64,000 nt of DNA from Pseudomonadota bacterium (GCA_963204835.1 CAUJHJ010000020.1:1-64000), one strand, 5' to 3'. Numbered from the stretch's first letter, positions 17,875-28,135 are shown. The notes: generated by a model not told the origin, from the sequence alone. Translations and numbers: made by a program.

Positions 17875-18357
17875 TCAGGACGTGGGCGCCGCCGGCGCCG
17901 CGTCGAGGTTCCACATGTCGCGCAGGATGAGCCACTTGCCATCCCGTTTGCGCCACACTTCCATGTACTTGCCCGCGCCGACGCTGACGCCCGAGGTGTC
18001 CTTGATCGTGAAAGCCCCGGCATGCCAGCCCAGGTCGCCGGAAACGCCGGACGTGCTCGCGCCGAGTTCGAGGGTCGTGCCGGCGGAGGTGGCGATGTCC
18101 GTCGTGAGGAACTCGCGCAAGGACTCCTGATTCGTCGCGGCCGGAACGCCCGGGGGCATCACTACCGCGTCTTCGGCATACAGCGCGAGGATCGCATCCA
18201 CGTCCCCCCTGGAGTACGCGGCGACCCAGGCCTCCGTGCCTTTGCGCATCGCTTCCTCGTCGGCCTTGCTGTTGCCCGCGCCGGGCGCCGATGGCGCGCA
18301 TCCGGCGAGAGCCAGCAATCCCGCTGCGACCCACGCAGCCTTCCCGAGAATTCGCAT
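17875..18357 (-). CDS. DUF4440/SnoaL-like lipoprotein
   Basis: A 160-residue lipoprotein: signal peptide with lipobox LALAGC (Cys at 20) followed by an NTF2-like domain. The domain opens EAWVAAYSRGDVDAILALYA with the following ED-AVVMPPG, and closes KWLILRDMWNLD, the classic SgcJ/EcaC/DUF4440 pattern. It faces the other NTF2-fold gene tail to tail across 18 bases. Function unknown, presumably in the periplasm. Confidence 0.8.
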   Translation of the reverse strand: MRILGKAAWVAAGLLALAGCAPSAPGAGNSKADEEAMRKGTEAWVAAYSRGDVDAILALYAEDAVVMPPGVPAATNQESLREFLTTDIATSAGTTLELGASTSGVSGDLGWHAGAFTIKDTSGVSVGAGKYMEVWRKRDGKWLILRDMWNLDAAPAAPTS

Positions 18358-18385
18358 GGTGGCATCCTCCCGTTGCTATGGGCTG

Positions 18386-18898
18386 TCACTCAGGCGGCGG
18401 CCCGAGGTAGTCCTTCTTCCCGAGTTCGACGCCGTTGTGCCGCAGGATGTTGTACGCCGTCGTCACGTGAAAGAACAGGGTCGGGAGCATGTGGTGTACC
18501 AGGTACGGTTGGCCGCGCATCGTCCGCGTGCCGGCGCGCGTGCTCCAGGTGATCGTACGGTCCTCGGCGCCCTCGAACTGCGCGGGCCTCAAGGTCTGCA
18601 GGTATGCCACGGTCTTGCGCGAACGCTCGATGAGTTCAGGCAGCGTCGTCTCGTTGTCTTCCCACGAAGGCGGCGTGAGGCCGGCAAGGCGCGAAGCGCC
18701 TGCCTTGGCGCTGTCGGATGCGATCTGCACCTGCCGCGCGAGCGCGAACATGTCCGGGTAGAGGCGGCTGGCGGCGAGCACGGTGGCGTCGAACTTGCGC
18801 GCCTCCGCGTGCGCCGCCGCCTTCTCCAGGATCGCGGTGAGGCTGGTCATCATCTGGATGCAGGGCGGGACGCAGGCATCGAACAGGGTCAGTTTCAT
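18386..18898 (-). CDS. DUF1993 family protein
   Basis: A 170-residue cytoplasmic protein matching DUF1993, a helical family related to DinB folds. Seen are the N-terminal LFDACVPPCIQMMTSLTAIL, the FALARQVQIASDSAK helix with a His-poor centre, and a C-terminal HHMLPTLFFHVTTAYNILRH. The last ends with the family-like NGVELGKKDYLG. Biochemical role not known. It lies 28 bases upstream of the DUF4440 lipoprotein on the same strand. Confidence 0.82.
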   Translation of the reverse strand: MKLTLFDACVPPCIQMMTSLTAILEKAAAHAEARKFDATVLAASRLYPDMFALARQVQIASDSAKAGASRLAGLTPPSWEDNETTLPELIERSRKTVAYLQTLRPAQFEGAEDRTITWSTRAGTRTMRGQPYLVHHMLPTLFFHVTTAYNILRHNGVELGKKDYLGPPPE

Positions 18899-18917
18899 GT
18901 CGGACTCCGTGTGAAAT

Positions 18918-19160
18918 TCAATGCGGCGGGCTGATCGCGGGATAGCCCGTCACGCGCAATACCCCCGGGATGCCGTACAGCCGTTCCGTCGGCACGCCCG
19001 ACGGCACGAGCACCGTCACGACCACGGTAGCGGGCTGCTCGCCCTGGCCGCGCATCGGCACCGGATCGCAGCCCGGCAGGGCCGAGACGCCGGCCGCCGC
19101 GAGGCGCTCGGCGATCGCAGCCGCCAGGTCGGCGGCAAATTCGAGTTGCAGGGTTCGCAT
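18918..19160 (-). CDS. Small hypothetical protein
   Basis: An 80-residue frame with strand-helix-strand character (LQLEFAADLAAAIAERLAAA, ATVVVTVLVPSG, PGVLRVTGYPAI), suggesting a small ferredoxin-like alpha-beta fold. No family recognised. Start at 19160 is the only ATG giving a compact protein; no strong ribosome-binding site is visible. It lies 19 bases upstream of the DUF1993 gene on the same strand. Confidence 0.45.
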   Translation of the reverse strand: MRTLQLEFAADLAAAIAERLAAAGVSALPGCDPVPMRGQGEQPATVVVTVLVPSGVPTERLYGIPGVLRVTGYPAISPPH

Positions 19161-19310
19161 GGTCGTCAGCTCGCCGACGATGCCCGCACCGAAGCGGGGG
19201 CTCCAGCCCCGGCGGCCCGTCGTTGCACGCAGGGTCGCGCGGGCGCGCTCCTGCGTCAAACCCGGACGGACCGCCGAAGTCCCGGAATCGCTCGGGAACC
19301 TGCCGGCGAC

Positions 19311-19340
19311 TTGTCGACCCTTCGGCGTTGCGCCTAGACT
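19311..19340 (+). promoter_or_regulatory. Candidate promoter of the PA2779-type pair
   Basis: TTGTCG (19311-19316) and TAGACT (19335-19340) are separated by 18 bases, 43 bases before the start codon. Match to sigma-70 consensus is only partial. The rest of the 223-base gap between 19161 and 19383 shows nothing else recognisable. Confidence 0.35.
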
Positions 19341-19383
19341 GCGCGGCGCGCCCTGGCGCGACCCCTCATCCCAAGGAGCTCCC

Positions 19384-19764
19384 ATGATCCTGTCGTTCCG
19401 GCGCGGCGTTGTCGCCCTGTCCCTGCTGGCCTTCCTCACGGCCGTTTCGCCCTCTCCCGCCTCCGCCGCGATGATCGGCACACCGGCCGCGGTCGCCGCC
19501 ACGACGCGCGCCGCGAACCTCGCGCGGGTCGACAGTGTCCTCGCCCGGGCCGACGTGCAACGGCACCTGACGGACCTTGGTGTCGCGCCGCAGGCAGCCC
19601 ATGATCGCGCCGCGGCCCTGACCGACGCCGAACTCGCGAACTTCGCGGTCCAGCTCGACAAGGCGCCGGCCGGCGGCGACATCCTGGCGATCATCGGCGC
19701 CGTATTCGTCGTGCTCATGATCCTCGAGTTCACCGGCGTGATCGACATCTTCAAGAAGGCCTGA
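19384..19764 (+). CDS. PA2779-like exported membrane protein
   Basis: A 126-residue protein with an N-terminal signal segment (about 8-29), a soluble middle and a C-terminal membrane helix (about 100-119). The helix is followed by VIDIFKKA. Length, the LTDAELANFA stretch and the PAGG just before the helix (G97-G98) recall the PA2779 family. AAGGAG lies 5 bases upstream of the ATG. It is followed 7 bases later by a C39-like peptidase lipoprotein, the PA2778-type partner that this family usually accompanies. The PAGG resembles a double-glycine cleavage site (see findings). Function unknown. Confidence 0.75.
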   Translation: MILSFRRGVVALSLLAFLTAVSPSPASAAMIGTPAAVAATTRAANLARVDSVLARADVQRHLTDLGVAPQAAHDRAAALTDAELANFAVQLDKAPAGGDILAIIGAVFVVLMILEFTGVIDIFKKA

Positions 19765-19771
19765 GCGAGGC

Positions 19772-20746
19772 GTGCCGCGCGTCCGCCTCGCGGCGCTGAT
19801 CGCCGTCGCGGGGCTCGCGGCGGGTTGCCGCACGGTGCAGTGGCCCGCCGAAGTCCCCGCGCGCATCGAGCTCTCGGGTACTCCCTTTTACCCGCAGGAC
19901 GCCTTCCAGTGCGGGCCTGCCGCACTGGCCACCTTGCTCGGCGCCAGCGGCGCCCATGCGCCGCCATCGGACCTCGTCGACGAGGTCTACATCCCGGCTC
20001 GCAAAGGCAGCCTGCAAACCGAGATGCTGGCGGCCGCACGCCAGCGGCATCGAATTCCCTACCTGCTCGAGCCACGTTTCGACGCGCTGCTGGCCCAGCT
20101 CGGGGACGGTCGCCCCGTACTCGTCTTGTTGAACCTCGGCGTCAGGTCCTGGCCGATCTGGCACTACGCGGTCGTGATTGGCTACGAGCGCGACGCAGGG
20201 CGCATGCTGCTGCGCTCGGGGACGACGGCGCGCGCGCGCATGTCGCTGCGCCGCTTCCTCGGTGCCTGGGACCGGGCGGACCACTGGGGCTTCGTCGCAC
20301 TGCGTCCCGCGGAGCTGCCGCGCCCGGCGACAGCCTCCCGTTACGCCGCCGCGGTCGCGGATTTCGAGCGCATCGATCCGCACGCAGCCCTGCGCGCCTA
20401 TGAGGCCGGCATGGCCCGCTGGCCTGACGAACCGCTATTGCGGTTCGGCGCTGCGAACATGCTGCTCGCCATGGGCGAGCCGGCGCGGGCGGAGGAGGCC
20501 TTGCGCAAGTTGCTGCGCGTCGCGCCCGCCGAGGTAGCTGCGCGCAATAATCTCGCCGAGCTGCTCTCGCAGCGCGGCTGCCGCGACGCCGCGCTCGCGC
20601 AGATTGCCGTGGCCGGGGAGCACGCGCGCGGCACGGCGCTCGCCGCCGCGGTGGCAGCCACGGCGGACGAGATCGCGGCACGCACCGGCGATCCCGCCGC
20701 AGCCTGTCCGCGCGAAGGCACGCCACGCCAGGACACGCCGCGCTAG
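19772..20746 (+). CDS. PA2778-like C39 cysteine peptidase lipoprotein with TPR
   Basis: A 324-residue lipoprotein: signal peptide with lipobox AAGC (C19), then a papain-like C39 domain. The active Cys is in [17 protein letters not shown] and the catalytic His in [12 protein letters not shown]. Residues about 195-320 form TPR-like helices ([40 protein letters not shown]). The domain order matches the PA2778 family. GTG start at 19772 follows GCGAGG and lies 7 bases after the PA2779-like gene. It probably acts in the periplasm on a peptide or on its partner protein. Its stop overlaps the cusA stop by 4 bases on the opposite strand. Confidence 0.82.
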   Translation: MPRVRLAALIAVAGLAAGCRTVQWPAEVPARIELSGTPFYPQDAFQCGPAALATLLGASGAHAPPSDLVDEVYIPARKGSLQTEMLAAARQRHRIPYLLEPRFDALLAQLGDGRPVLVLLNLGVRSWPIWHYAVVIGYERDAGRMLLRSGTTARARMSLRRFLGAWDRADHWGFVALRPAELPRPATASRYAAAVADFERIDPHAALRAYEAGMARWPDEPLLRFGAANMLLAMGEPARAEEALRKLLRVAPAEVAARNNLAELLSQRGCRDAALAQIAVAGEHARGTALAAAVAATADEIAARTGDPAAACPREGTPRQDTPR

Positions 20747-23700
20747 GCCAAGCCGCGCCCCCGCAACAGCCGGTACGCCGCTGGAATCACGATCATCGAG
20801 AGCAGCGGTGCACTCAGCATGCCGCCCACCATCGGCGCGGCAATGCGCTGCATCACCTCCGAACCCGCGCCGCCGCCGAGCAGGATCGGCAGCAGGCCGG
20901 CGATGATGACGGCGACCGTCATCGCCTTCGGGCGCACGCGCTGCACGGCGCCCTCCCGGATCGCCGCGTCGAGCGCCGCAAGGCCGGCATCGGGTCGCGC
21001 AGCGAGCGTGCGTTCCCAGGACTGGCGCAGGTACAGCAGCATGATGATGCCGAACTCCGCGGCGACGCCCGCGAGCGCGATGAAGCCGATCAGCGAAGCC
21101 ACGGAGATCGCGTGCCCGAGGAGCCACACCAGCCACAGCCCGCCGGCAAGCGCGAACGGCAGCGACAGCATGATGATCGCGGCCTCCGCGGGCCGACGGA
21201 AGATCGCGCAGATCAGCACGAAGATGATCGCCAGCACGGCCGGCACCACGAACCGCAGGCGCTCCCGCGTGCGCTCGAGGTACTCGAACTGGCCCGACCA
21301 TGCGATCGAGTAGCCGGCGGGCAGCACCAGCTCACGCGCGGCGGCCTTGAGGTCCGCCACGACGGAGCCGAGGTCGCGGCCGGACACATCGACATAGACA
21401 TAGCTCGCGAGGCGCCCGTCGTCGCTCCTGAGCATCGGCGGCCCGGCATCGGGGACGATGTCCGCCACCTGCCCGAGCGTCAGCTGCACGCCACCGGGCG
21501 CCACGATCGGCAGGCGCTCGAGGGCCGCCACCGAGTCGCGCTCCGCGCGCGGATAGCGCACCACGACGGGGTAGCGCTGCCGGCCTTCCAGCGTCTGGGT
21601 CACTGGATCGCCGCCGATCGCCGTCGCGATGAACTCCTGCAGGTCGCGCTGCGTGAGGCCGTAGCGGGCCGCGCGCGCGGGGTCCACGCGGATGTCGAGA
21701 TAGCGCCCTCCCTCGACGCGCTCGGCCAGCGCCGAGCTGACCCCGGGCACCGTCCGCGCGAGGCCCTCGATCCGACCGGCCACGCGCGCCAGTTCCGCTA
21801 CATCGGGACCCATCACCTTGATGCCGATCGGGCTCTTGATGCCCGTCGCGAGCATGTCGATGCGATTGCGGATCGGCGGCACCCACAGGTTCGTGAGGCC
21901 CGGCACGCGCACGGCGGCATCGAGCTCGTCGCGCAACTTCGCGGGCGTCATGCCGGGGCGCCACTCGCTGCGCGGCTTGAAAGTCACGGTCGTCTCGAAC
22001 ATCTCGAGGGGCGCGGGATCGGTGGCGGTCTCGGCGCGCCCCGCCTTGCCGAACACGTGCGCCACTTCCGGCACGGTGCGAATCATCCGGTCGGTCTCGC
22101 CGAGGAGTTGCGCCGCCTTGCCGGCAGACAGGCCGGGCAGCGCAGTGGGCATGTAGAGGAGCGATCCCTCGTCGATTGTCGGAAGGAACTCGCTGCCGAG
22201 GCGCGCCAGGGGGATGAGTGACAGCAGCAGCACGCCGCCGGCCGCCGCGAGCGTCGCGCGCGGATGCCCGAGCACCCAGTCGATCACGGGTCGATATGCC
22301 GCGATCAGCCAGCGGTTCAGCGGATTGTCGCGCTCGGGCCGGATGCGTCCGCGGATCAGCAAGCCCATCAGCACCGGGATCAGGGTGACCGAGAGCACCG
22401 CGGCGGCGGCCATCGCCCAGGTCTTCGTGTACGCGAGGGGCGAGAACAACCGGCCTTCCTGCGCCTGCAGGGCGAACACCGGCACGAACGACAGGGTGAT
22501 CACCAGCAGGCTCACGAACAGCGCGGGCCCCACCTCCGTCGCGGCCGCCCGCGCCAGTTCGAGCCGCTCGGTCGCGGTCGGTGCGCGGCGGTTCGCGGCC
22601 TCGAACTGCTCGAGATGCTTGTGCGCGTTCTCGATCATCACGACAGCCGCGTCGACCATCGCCCCGATAGCGATCGCGATGCCGCCGAGCGACAACAGGT
22701 TCGTGCTGATGCCCTGGTAGTGCATCACGATGAAGGCCGCCAGCACGCCGAGCGGCAGCGTCACGATCGCGACCAGCGCCGAGCGGGCATGCCAGAGGAA
22801 GAGCGCACAGACGATCGCCACCACGAGGAATTCCTCGGCGAGCTTGCGCGCTAGATTGCGGACCGCTTCCAGGATCAGCGCCGAACGGTCATAAACCGGA
22901 ACGATCTCGACGCCTCGCGGCAAGCTGCCCGCGAGGCCCGCCAGCCTCGCCTTCACGGCGTCGATCGCCGCGAGCGCATTCTTGCCCGATCGCAGGACGA
23001 CAACTCCGCCCACGACCTCGCCTTCGCCGTCGAGTTCCGCGATGCCGCGGCGCAGGACCGGGCCGCGCTGCACCAGCGCGATGTCGCGCAGGAGCACCGG
23101 CACGCTGTCGGCGCCCCGCACGATGGGCACGGCCTCGATATCCTCCCGCGTGCGCAGGTAGCCTTCGCTGCGCACCATGATTTCGGCCTCCGCCTGCTCG
23201 ATGACCGATCCGCCTGCCGCGCCGTTCGCCGCGCGGATGGCTTCCACGAGCTGCGCCACGGTGATGCCACGCGCCGCAAGCGCCGCGGGGTCCGGCACGA
23301 CCTGCCAGCCCTGCACCATGCCGCCGACGGTCGCCACTTCGGCGACGTCCGGCACGGTTTTCAGCTCGTAGCGCAGGAACCAGTCCTGCAGGGCTCGCAG
23401 CTCACCCGGCCCGTGCGCGCCGCTGCGATCGACCAGCGCGTACTCGTAGATCCAGCCGACCCCGGTCGCATCGGGCCCGATGGCGGGCGACACCGACGCG
23501 GGCAGCCGGTCGCGCGCCTGGCTCAGGTACTCGAGCACCCGCGAGCGCGCCCAGTAAAGGTCGGTGCGGTCGTCGAACAACACATAGACAAAGGAGTCAC
23601 CAAAGAACGAGAAGCCGCGCACGGCCTTGACGCCCGGCACCGAAAGCATCGTGGTCGTCAGCGGATAGGTCACCTGGTCCTCGACGATGCGGGGCGCCTG

Positions 23701-23865
23701 GCCGGGCCACTCGGTGCGGATGACGACTTGCGTGTCGGAGAGGTCCGGCAGCGCATCGAGCGGCGCGCGCACGAGCGCCCAGGCGCCCCAAACCGCGATC
23801 GCGAGTGCGGCGACCAGGACGGCGATGCGATTGGCGATTGCAAGGGCGATGACGCGCGCGATCAT
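20743..23865 (-). CDS. cusA: CusA-type RND heavy-metal efflux pump
   Basis: A 1040-residue inner-membrane pump of the HME-RND class, the usual length for CusA. It has twelve expected membrane helices and two large periplasmic loops. The TM4 motif [19 protein letters not shown] carries the proton-relay Asp. [19 protein letters not shown] and [20 protein letters not shown] are close to E. coli CusA, favouring monovalent Cu/Ag over Zn/Co, though metal is not proven. ATG at 23865 overlaps the cusB stop by 4 bases. It is the last gene of a CBA operon. Confidence 0.93.
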   Translation of the reverse strand: MIARVIALAIANRIAVLVAALAIAVWGAWALVRAPLDALPDLSDTQVVIRTEWPGQAPRIVEDQVTYPLTTTMLSVPGVKAVRGFSFFGDSFVYVLFDDRTDLYWARSRVLEYLSQARDRLPASVSPAIGPDATGVGWIYEYALVDRSGAHGPGELRALQDWFLRYELKTVPDVAEVATVGGMVQGWQVVPDPAALAARGITVAQLVEAIRAANGAAGGSVIEQAEAEIMVRSEGYLRTREDIEAVPIVRGADSVPVLLRDIALVQRGPVLRRGIAELDGEGEVVGGVVVLRSGKNALAAIDAVKARLAGLAGSLPRGVEIVPVYDRSALILEAVRNLARKLAEEFLVVAIVCALFLWHARSALVAIVTLPLGVLAAFIVMHYQGISTNLLSLGGIAIAIGAMVDAAVVMIENAHKHLEQFEAANRRAPTATERLELARAAATEVGPALFVSLLVITLSFVPVFALQAQEGRLFSPLAYTKTWAMAAAAVLSVTLIPVLMGLLIRGRIRPERDNPLNRWLIAAYRPVIDWVLGHPRATLAAAGGVLLLSLIPLARLGSEFLPTIDEGSLLYMPTALPGLSAGKAAQLLGETDRMIRTVPEVAHVFGKAGRAETATDPAPLEMFETTVTFKPRSEWRPGMTPAKLRDELDAAVRVPGLTNLWVPPIRNRIDMLATGIKSPIGIKVMGPDVAELARVAGRIEGLARTVPGVSSALAERVEGGRYLDIRVDPARAARYGLTQRDLQEFIATAIGGDPVTQTLEGRQRYPVVVRYPRAERDSVAALERLPIVAPGGVQLTLGQVADIVPDAGPPMLRSDDGRLASYVYVDVSGRDLGSVVADLKAAARELVLPAGYSIAWSGQFEYLERTRERLRFVVPAVLAIIFVLICAIFRRPAEAAIIMLSLPFALAGGLWLVWLLGHAISVASLIGFIALAGVAAEFGIIMLLYLRQSWERTLAARPDAGLAALDAAIREGAVQRVRPKAMTVAVIIAGLLPILLGGGAGSEVMQRIAAPMVGGMLSAPLLSMIVIPAAYRLLRGRGLA

Positions 23866-25073
23866 GGGTGTGTCCCGTGATCGCCGAGGCGTTCGAGCCC
23901 GCCAGCGAGGCTCGCCTCCGAATCGAGCAGGAACTGGCCGGAGACCACCACCTGCTCGCCGCCTTCGAGCCCCGCGAGCACTTCCGTGCGACCGCCGCGG
24001 CTGCGGCCCGTGCGCACGGCCATCGGCATGAATTGCGCCTCGCCGTGGCGCACGATCACGCGGGCGCGCTCGCCGCTGCCGATCACCGCGTCGCTCGGCA
24101 CCAGCAGCCGCTCGATGCCGCTGTCCTCGTCGAGGCTGACGCGCGCGAGTTGCCCCGCGGCCAGCATTCCGCCCGCGTTGTCGAGCACGATCCGCGCCGG
24201 CTGCGTGCGGCTCGACGCCTCGAGCGTCGGCAGCAGTGACTCGACGCGCCCCGTGATGCGGTCCGGCAAGCCGCTGACCTCCGCGACGACGCCGCTGCCC
24301 GCCTTGATGCCGCCGGCATCCGCCTGCGGCACCGCCGCCTGCAGCCAGACGGTTCGCGTGCCGTTCACGCGAAAGAGGATCGCGCCGGTGGCCGCCACCT
24401 CTCCTTCCCGCACGCCGATCTCGCTCACGATGCCCTCGATCGGCGCGGTCAGCAGGACGCGGCCATCGGGCCCGAGTCGGGTACCGGGCGGCACGCCGAG
24501 GGCGCGCAAGCGAGCCTCGGCCACCGGCTCGAGCTCGCGAGCCGCGGCGTCCGTCGACTGGGCAAGCGAGCGCGCCTCCGCGAGGGCACTGCTCCACGCC
24601 GGGGCGATCACGCTCGCGAGCGGATCGCCCGGGCGCACCCGCGTGTAGGGCACCCTGACGTGCAGCCGGTCGACTATGAGGTCGGTGCGCGCGCTGACGA
24701 TCCGCTCGAGCCGCAGGTCCCAGCCGATCGTGCCGGACACTGCAAGCTCGCCGCCGAGGCGGCCGCGCTCGGCGGCAACCGTGCGGATGCCGAGGCTGTG
24801 CTGCGTAATCGGCTGCACTTCAGCGCCGGCGGCCACCGCTTCGTCCGCGTACCGCGGCATGAGGTCCATATCCATGAAGGGCGACTTGCCCGGCTTGCTG
24901 AAATGCTGGCCGGGCACCATCGGGTCGTACCAGTAGAGGACCTTGCGCCCTGCAACGGGCGCCGTGGCCACCGCATGGGACATGCGCTGCCCGCTCCACC
25001 AGCCGATGGCGCCGGTGAACGACGCCAGCGCAAGCGCGGCCAGCACGGTGAACTTCTTCGAGACGGGCTTCAT
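23862..25073 (-). CDS. cusB: CusB-type periplasmic adaptor with metal-binding domain
   Basis: A 403-residue membrane-fusion protein linking CusA to the outer-membrane channel. After an N-terminal anchor (about 8-25) comes a heavy-metal-binding domain with [20 protein letters not shown] followed by MDMDLMPRY. Met, His and Cys-type ligands of this kind capture Cu(I)/Ag(I). Barrel-sandwich and beta-barrel segments follow ([32 protein letters not shown]). It overlaps both neighbours by 4 bases. A long extra metal-binding C-terminal domain is not present. Confidence 0.92.
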   Translation of the reverse strand: MKPVSKKFTVLAALALASFTGAIGWWSGQRMSHAVATAPVAGRKVLYWYDPMVPGQHFSKPGKSPFMDMDLMPRYADEAVAAGAEVQPITQHSLGIRTVAAERGRLGGELAVSGTIGWDLRLERIVSARTDLIVDRLHVRVPYTRVRPGDPLASVIAPAWSSALAEARSLAQSTDAAARELEPVAEARLRALGVPPGTRLGPDGRVLLTAPIEGIVSEIGVREGEVAATGAILFRVNGTRTVWLQAAVPQADAGGIKAGSGVVAEVSGLPDRITGRVESLLPTLEASSRTQPARIVLDNAGGMLAAGQLARVSLDEDSGIERLLVPSDAVIGSGERARVIVRHGEAQFMPMAVRTGRSRGGRTEVLAGLEGGEQVVVSGQFLLDSEASLAGGLERLGDHGTHP

Positions 25074-26311
25074 GGCACGGACTCCTCAAAAAGGTAGGCG
25101 AGATCGGCCCAGGCACGGCCCAGGTCGCCCAACTGGCGTGCGTGGACGCGATGGGCCTCCGCTTCATCGCGGCGGGCATCGAGCCACGCGCGCAGTTCGC
25201 CGCCCGCGCGATAGGACGCGAGGGCCGCAGTACTGCGCGCGTGCGCGAAGCGCAGCACCTGTTCATGCGTGCCGGCCTGCGTCCTGAGCCCGTTCCATTT
25301 CGCGTAGGCCGCCCGCGTCCGGGCCTGCAGTTCGCGACGCAGGCCCTCCTGCGTCGCCCGAGCCGCACGTTGCTCGGCGAGGCGGGCCGCAATGTCCGGC
25401 CCCTGCCGATGGCGCGCGAAGAATGGCAGGCTGACGCCTACTTCGAGCATCAACATGTCGTCGAAGCCGCTGCGCTGCCCATAGCGCGCCGCGACGCTCC
25501 AGTCCGGGCGGCGCCCGGCGCGCGCTTCTTCAACCGCCGCCGCAGCGGCCGCCACGCGCGCGTCCGCCGAGCGCAACGCGGGTTGCCGGCCGAGGGCCGC
25601 GAGCGCGTTGGCCTCCGTGCGGGGCGCGTTGTCGAAGGGCTGCGCCTCGTTCGCGATCGAGACGACGTCGTCCCCGACCCATCGCTGCAATTCGGCCATG
25701 GCTTCGCCCCGCGCACCCTCGACGGCGGCGGATTCGGCTTCGAGCTCGAGCACGGCGGCCTCGGCGGCGAGCAGGTCGAGCGCCGTCTCGCCGCCCGCCG
25801 CGCGCGAGCGGGCCAGTTGCAGCGCCAGCTGCGCCTGCGCGCGCAGCGTGCCCAGGGCCTCGATCTCGCGGGCCGTCGACCACGCCCCGACCCAGGCGAT
25901 CGCCGTCGATCGCTCGACATCGAGGCGGGTGCTGCCTGCATCGGCCTGCGCGAGCTCGACGGCGCGCCGCGCGACTTCACGCTGCGCCGCGCGCCTGGCG
26001 CGTGCGGGCAGCGCCTGGCTCAGTCCGATGGTCCTCTGAGTCATCGCATCGGCATCGGGGTCGAAGGCGTCCGCCCCCGCCACCGGCAGGTCGTCGATGC
26101 CGAACGTGAACATGGGATCGGGGAGCCGGCCGGCACGCCGCAGGTCCTGCGTGGCGGCCTCCACGGTGGCAACGCCGGCTTCGAGCTGCGGCGCAAGTTC
26201 GACCGCGCGGCGCACCGCGGCATCGAGCGTCAGCCCGCTCCCTGCCGCCCACGCAGCCGCAGGCAGCAAGAGCGTGGCGAGCACAAGGCGGGACAGCAAT
26301 GATGGATACAT
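25070..26311 (-). CDS. cusC: CusC-type outer-membrane efflux protein
   Basis: A 413-residue TolC-family channel. The signal peptide ends near AAWAAGSG. Two OEP repeats follow with long Ala-rich coiled-coil helices (LDLLAAEAAVLELEAESAAV and the ARATQEGLRRELQARTRAAY region). The signature LPDPMFTFGIDDLP occurs in channels of metal-efflux operons. GGAGG precedes the ATG at 26311. The ORF overlaps cusB by 4 bases and lies 73 bases after the small Cys-containing gene. Confidence 0.9.
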   Translation of the reverse strand: MYPSLLSRLVLATLLLPAAAWAAGSGLTLDAAVRRAVELAPQLEAGVATVEAATQDLRRAGRLPDPMFTFGIDDLPVAGADAFDPDADAMTQRTIGLSQALPARARRAAQREVARRAVELAQADAGSTRLDVERSTAIAWVGAWSTAREIEALGTLRAQAQLALQLARSRAAGGETALDLLAAEAAVLELEAESAAVEGARGEAMAELQRWVGDDVVSIANEAQPFDNAPRTEANALAALGRQPALRSADARVAAAAAAVEEARAGRRPDWSVAARYGQRSGFDDMLMLEVGVSLPFFARHRQGPDIAARLAEQRAARATQEGLRRELQARTRAAYAKWNGLRTQAGTHEQVLRFAHARSTAALASYRAGGELRAWLDARRDEAEAHRVHARQLGDLGRAWADLAYLFEESVP

Positions 26312-26384
26312 GGAACCTCCGGATGTACGACGGCAGGCGCCGGCAGGCGAGCGCCGGCGCCAACGCAAGCGGGACCGGAGGTGG

Positions 26385-26729
26385 CTAGATCAGGAGCGTG
26401 CAGTAACGGAGGCGTGGCGGAGGGTCGGCCGCGGCCTGTGGCGGCTCCGGGCGGGCAGCCGGCTGGCCGGAGGACGAAGCCGCGACGCGCAGGCCCAATA
26501 AGAGGACCGGCACTGCCATGGCAGCCGCCGACTTGGCGATATCGGCCTGCGCGGGCGAATCGGGCGAGCAGTGGCTGGCGCAGAGCGCAGCCTCACCGGC
26601 GTCGCCCTGCAGTCCCCGCGAGCCGGGGCATTCGTAGGCGGCCAGCGCCAACTGCTGGAACAGCAGGCAGAAGCCCGCCGCCAGGGCAATGCGCAAACCG
26701 GATCGTCGCCGCCCGCTCACGTCCGGCAT
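26385..26729 (-). CDS. Small exported Cys-containing protein leading the cus operon
   Basis: A 114-residue protein with an N-terminal signal or membrane segment (about 11-31) and a possible second membrane helix near 68-84. The mature part has Cys at YECPGS, ALCASHC and a terminal RYCTLLI, with His in between, so it could bind copper or silver. Proteins of this style (DUF2946-like) often head cus-type operons. No firm family assignment. It is the first gene transcribed, 73 bases before cusC. Confidence 0.6.
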   Translation of the reverse strand: MPDVSGRRRSGLRIALAAGFCLLFQQLALAAYECPGSRGLQGDAGEAALCASHCSPDSPAQADIAKSAAAMAVPVLLLGLRVAASSSGQPAARPEPPQAAADPPPRLRYCTLLI

Positions 26730-26765
26730 CTTACGCCCGGCCGCGATGCGCGGGCGTGACCTGGA

Positions 26766-27650
26766 TCAAATGCTCTTCGAGAGCCGGCGCAAGTAGGCGG
26801 CGAACGGCGCCCCGAGCTCGGGGTGCGCGAGGGCGTGCTCGACGGTCGCCTGCAGGTAACCGAGCTTGTTGCCGCAGTCGAAGCGCTTGCCCGCGAAGCG
26901 ATAGGCATAGACGGGCTCGTCCTGCATGAGGCGTGCGATGCCGTCGGTGAGCTGGATCTCCCCGCCCGCGCCACGGCCGATGCGCTCGAGGTGCTCGAAG
27001 ATGCGGGCCGTCAGCACATAGCGCCCGACGACCGCGAGCCGCGACGGCGCCACCGCGGGCTTCGGCTTCTCGACGATGCTGCGGATCGGGCGCACAGCGC
27101 CCTCGCCGCGCCCGACCGCCACGATGCCGTACTTGTCGGTGTCCTTCTTCGGCACTTCCTCGACGCCGAGCACGCTGGCGTGCACTTCGGCATAGACCTC
27201 GGCCATCTGCGCGAGGCAGCCCTGCTCGCCCTCGATCAGGTCGTCGGCGAGGTGCACGAAGAACGGCTCGAAGCCGATGGCCGGCGCCGCGCACAGCACG
27301 GCGTGGCCGAGGCCGAGCGGCGCGGGCTGGCGGATGTAGATGCACGAGGCATACTTCGGCAGGACGCTGCGCAACTGCTTCACCAGCTCGTTCTTGCCCT
27401 GTGAAACGAGCAGCTTCTCGAGTTCCTGGTCGGAATCGAAGTGATCCTCGATCGCGCGCTTCGACGCGCCGGTGATGAAGACGAGCCGGCGCGCCCCGGC
27501 CTCGAGCGCTTCCTCGACCGCATACTGGATGAGCGGCTTGTCTACGACAGGCAACATCTCCTTCGGGCTTGCCTTGGTTGCCGGCAGGAAGCGCGTGCCA
27601 CGGCCAGCCACGGGAAAAACGGCGGTACGGATCGAGGCTTTCATGCGCAT
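26766..27650 (-). CDS. galU: UTP-glucose-1-phosphate uridylyltransferase
   Basis: A 294-residue enzyme making UDP-glucose from UTP and glucose-1-phosphate for envelope polysaccharides and sugar interconversion. The nucleotidyltransferase signature [20 protein letters not shown] is at the N terminus. Later motifs are FVHLADDLI (metal-binding Asp), KPKP, and the lid segment [12 protein letters not shown]. An alternative start at 27644 would drop two residues. It lies 34 bases after the ComEA-like gene on the same strand. Confidence 0.95.
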   Translation of the reverse strand: MRMKASIRTAVFPVAGRGTRFLPATKASPKEMLPVVDKPLIQYAVEEALEAGARRLVFITGASKRAIEDHFDSDQELEKLLVSQGKNELVKQLRSVLPKYASCIYIRQPAPLGLGHAVLCAAPAIGFEPFFVHLADDLIEGEQGCLAQMAEVYAEVHASVLGVEEVPKKDTDKYGIVAVGRGEGAVRPIRSIVEKPKPAVAPSRLAVVGRYVLTARIFEHLERIGRGAGGEIQLTDGIARLMQDEPVYAYRFAGKRFDCGNKLGYLQATVEHALAHPELGAPFAAYLRRLSKSI

Positions 27651-27684
27651 GCGGCGATCTTATCGCATCGGCCGCATGCGCCGC

Positions 27685-28026
27685 TCAGCGGCCGGGCGGC
27701 CTGCCCGCGGCATTGCGTCCCGCGGCGGGAGACTGGGCGGCAGCGGGCTTCGCGCCGGCGGGCTTCGCGGCGCCGACATGCATTTGCCCGCGGTTGTCCT
27801 CGATCACTTTGCGACCGATGCCCTCGACCAACGCGAGCTCGTCGACGTTCTTGAACGGGCCGTGCGCCTTGCGGTACTCGACGATGGCCGCCGCGCGCGC
27901 CGCGCCGACGCCCTTCAGCGCGCGATCGAGCGCGGGGGCATCGGCGGTGTTGATGTTGATGGAATCCGCGAGCGCAACGGCAGGCAACGCGCAGCAGAGC
28001 AACAGGCAGGTGATGAATGAACGCAT
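27685..28026 (-). CDS. ComEA-like helix-hairpin-helix protein
   Basis: A 113-residue exported protein: signal peptide (ending VALADS) followed by one ComEA helix-hairpin-helix domain. The domain contains ININTADAPALDRALKGVG and GPFKNVDELALVEGIGRKVI, then comes an Ala/Pro/Lys-rich tail. ComEA-type proteins bind double-stranded DNA in the periplasm during natural uptake; short one-domain forms also occur without a full competence system. Start at 28026 is chosen because GGGGAG lies upstream and the signal peptide begins there. Confidence 0.85.
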   Translation of the reverse strand: MRSFITCLLLCCALPAVALADSININTADAPALDRALKGVGAARAAAIVEYRKAHGPFKNVDELALVEGIGRKVIEDNRGQMHVGAAKPAGAKPAAAQSPAAGRNAAGRPPGR

Positions 28027-28104
28027 GGCATGTCTCCCCGGAAGGTGGGCGGCCAAGGCCGCATGGGGCAGACGCTACGCCGCACGCAGCGGCGCGCCGA
28101 GCGC

Positions 28105-28124
28105 AGAAAGCGCGGTAATCGCGC
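28105..28124 (-). terminator. Weak intrinsic terminator after ihfB
   Basis: On the minus strand a 5-base GC stem (GCGCG/CGCGC, loop ATTAC) is followed by TTTCT, 12 bases after the ihfB stop. The stem is short. Confidence 0.42.
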
Positions 28125-28135
28125 CGATTCGCGGC

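Noticed and set aside
18921-19337. 138-codon plus-strand frame opposite the small hypothetical gene
   Set aside because: Arg/Gly/Ala-rich composition without predicted structure; the opposite frame gives a more protein-like sequence.
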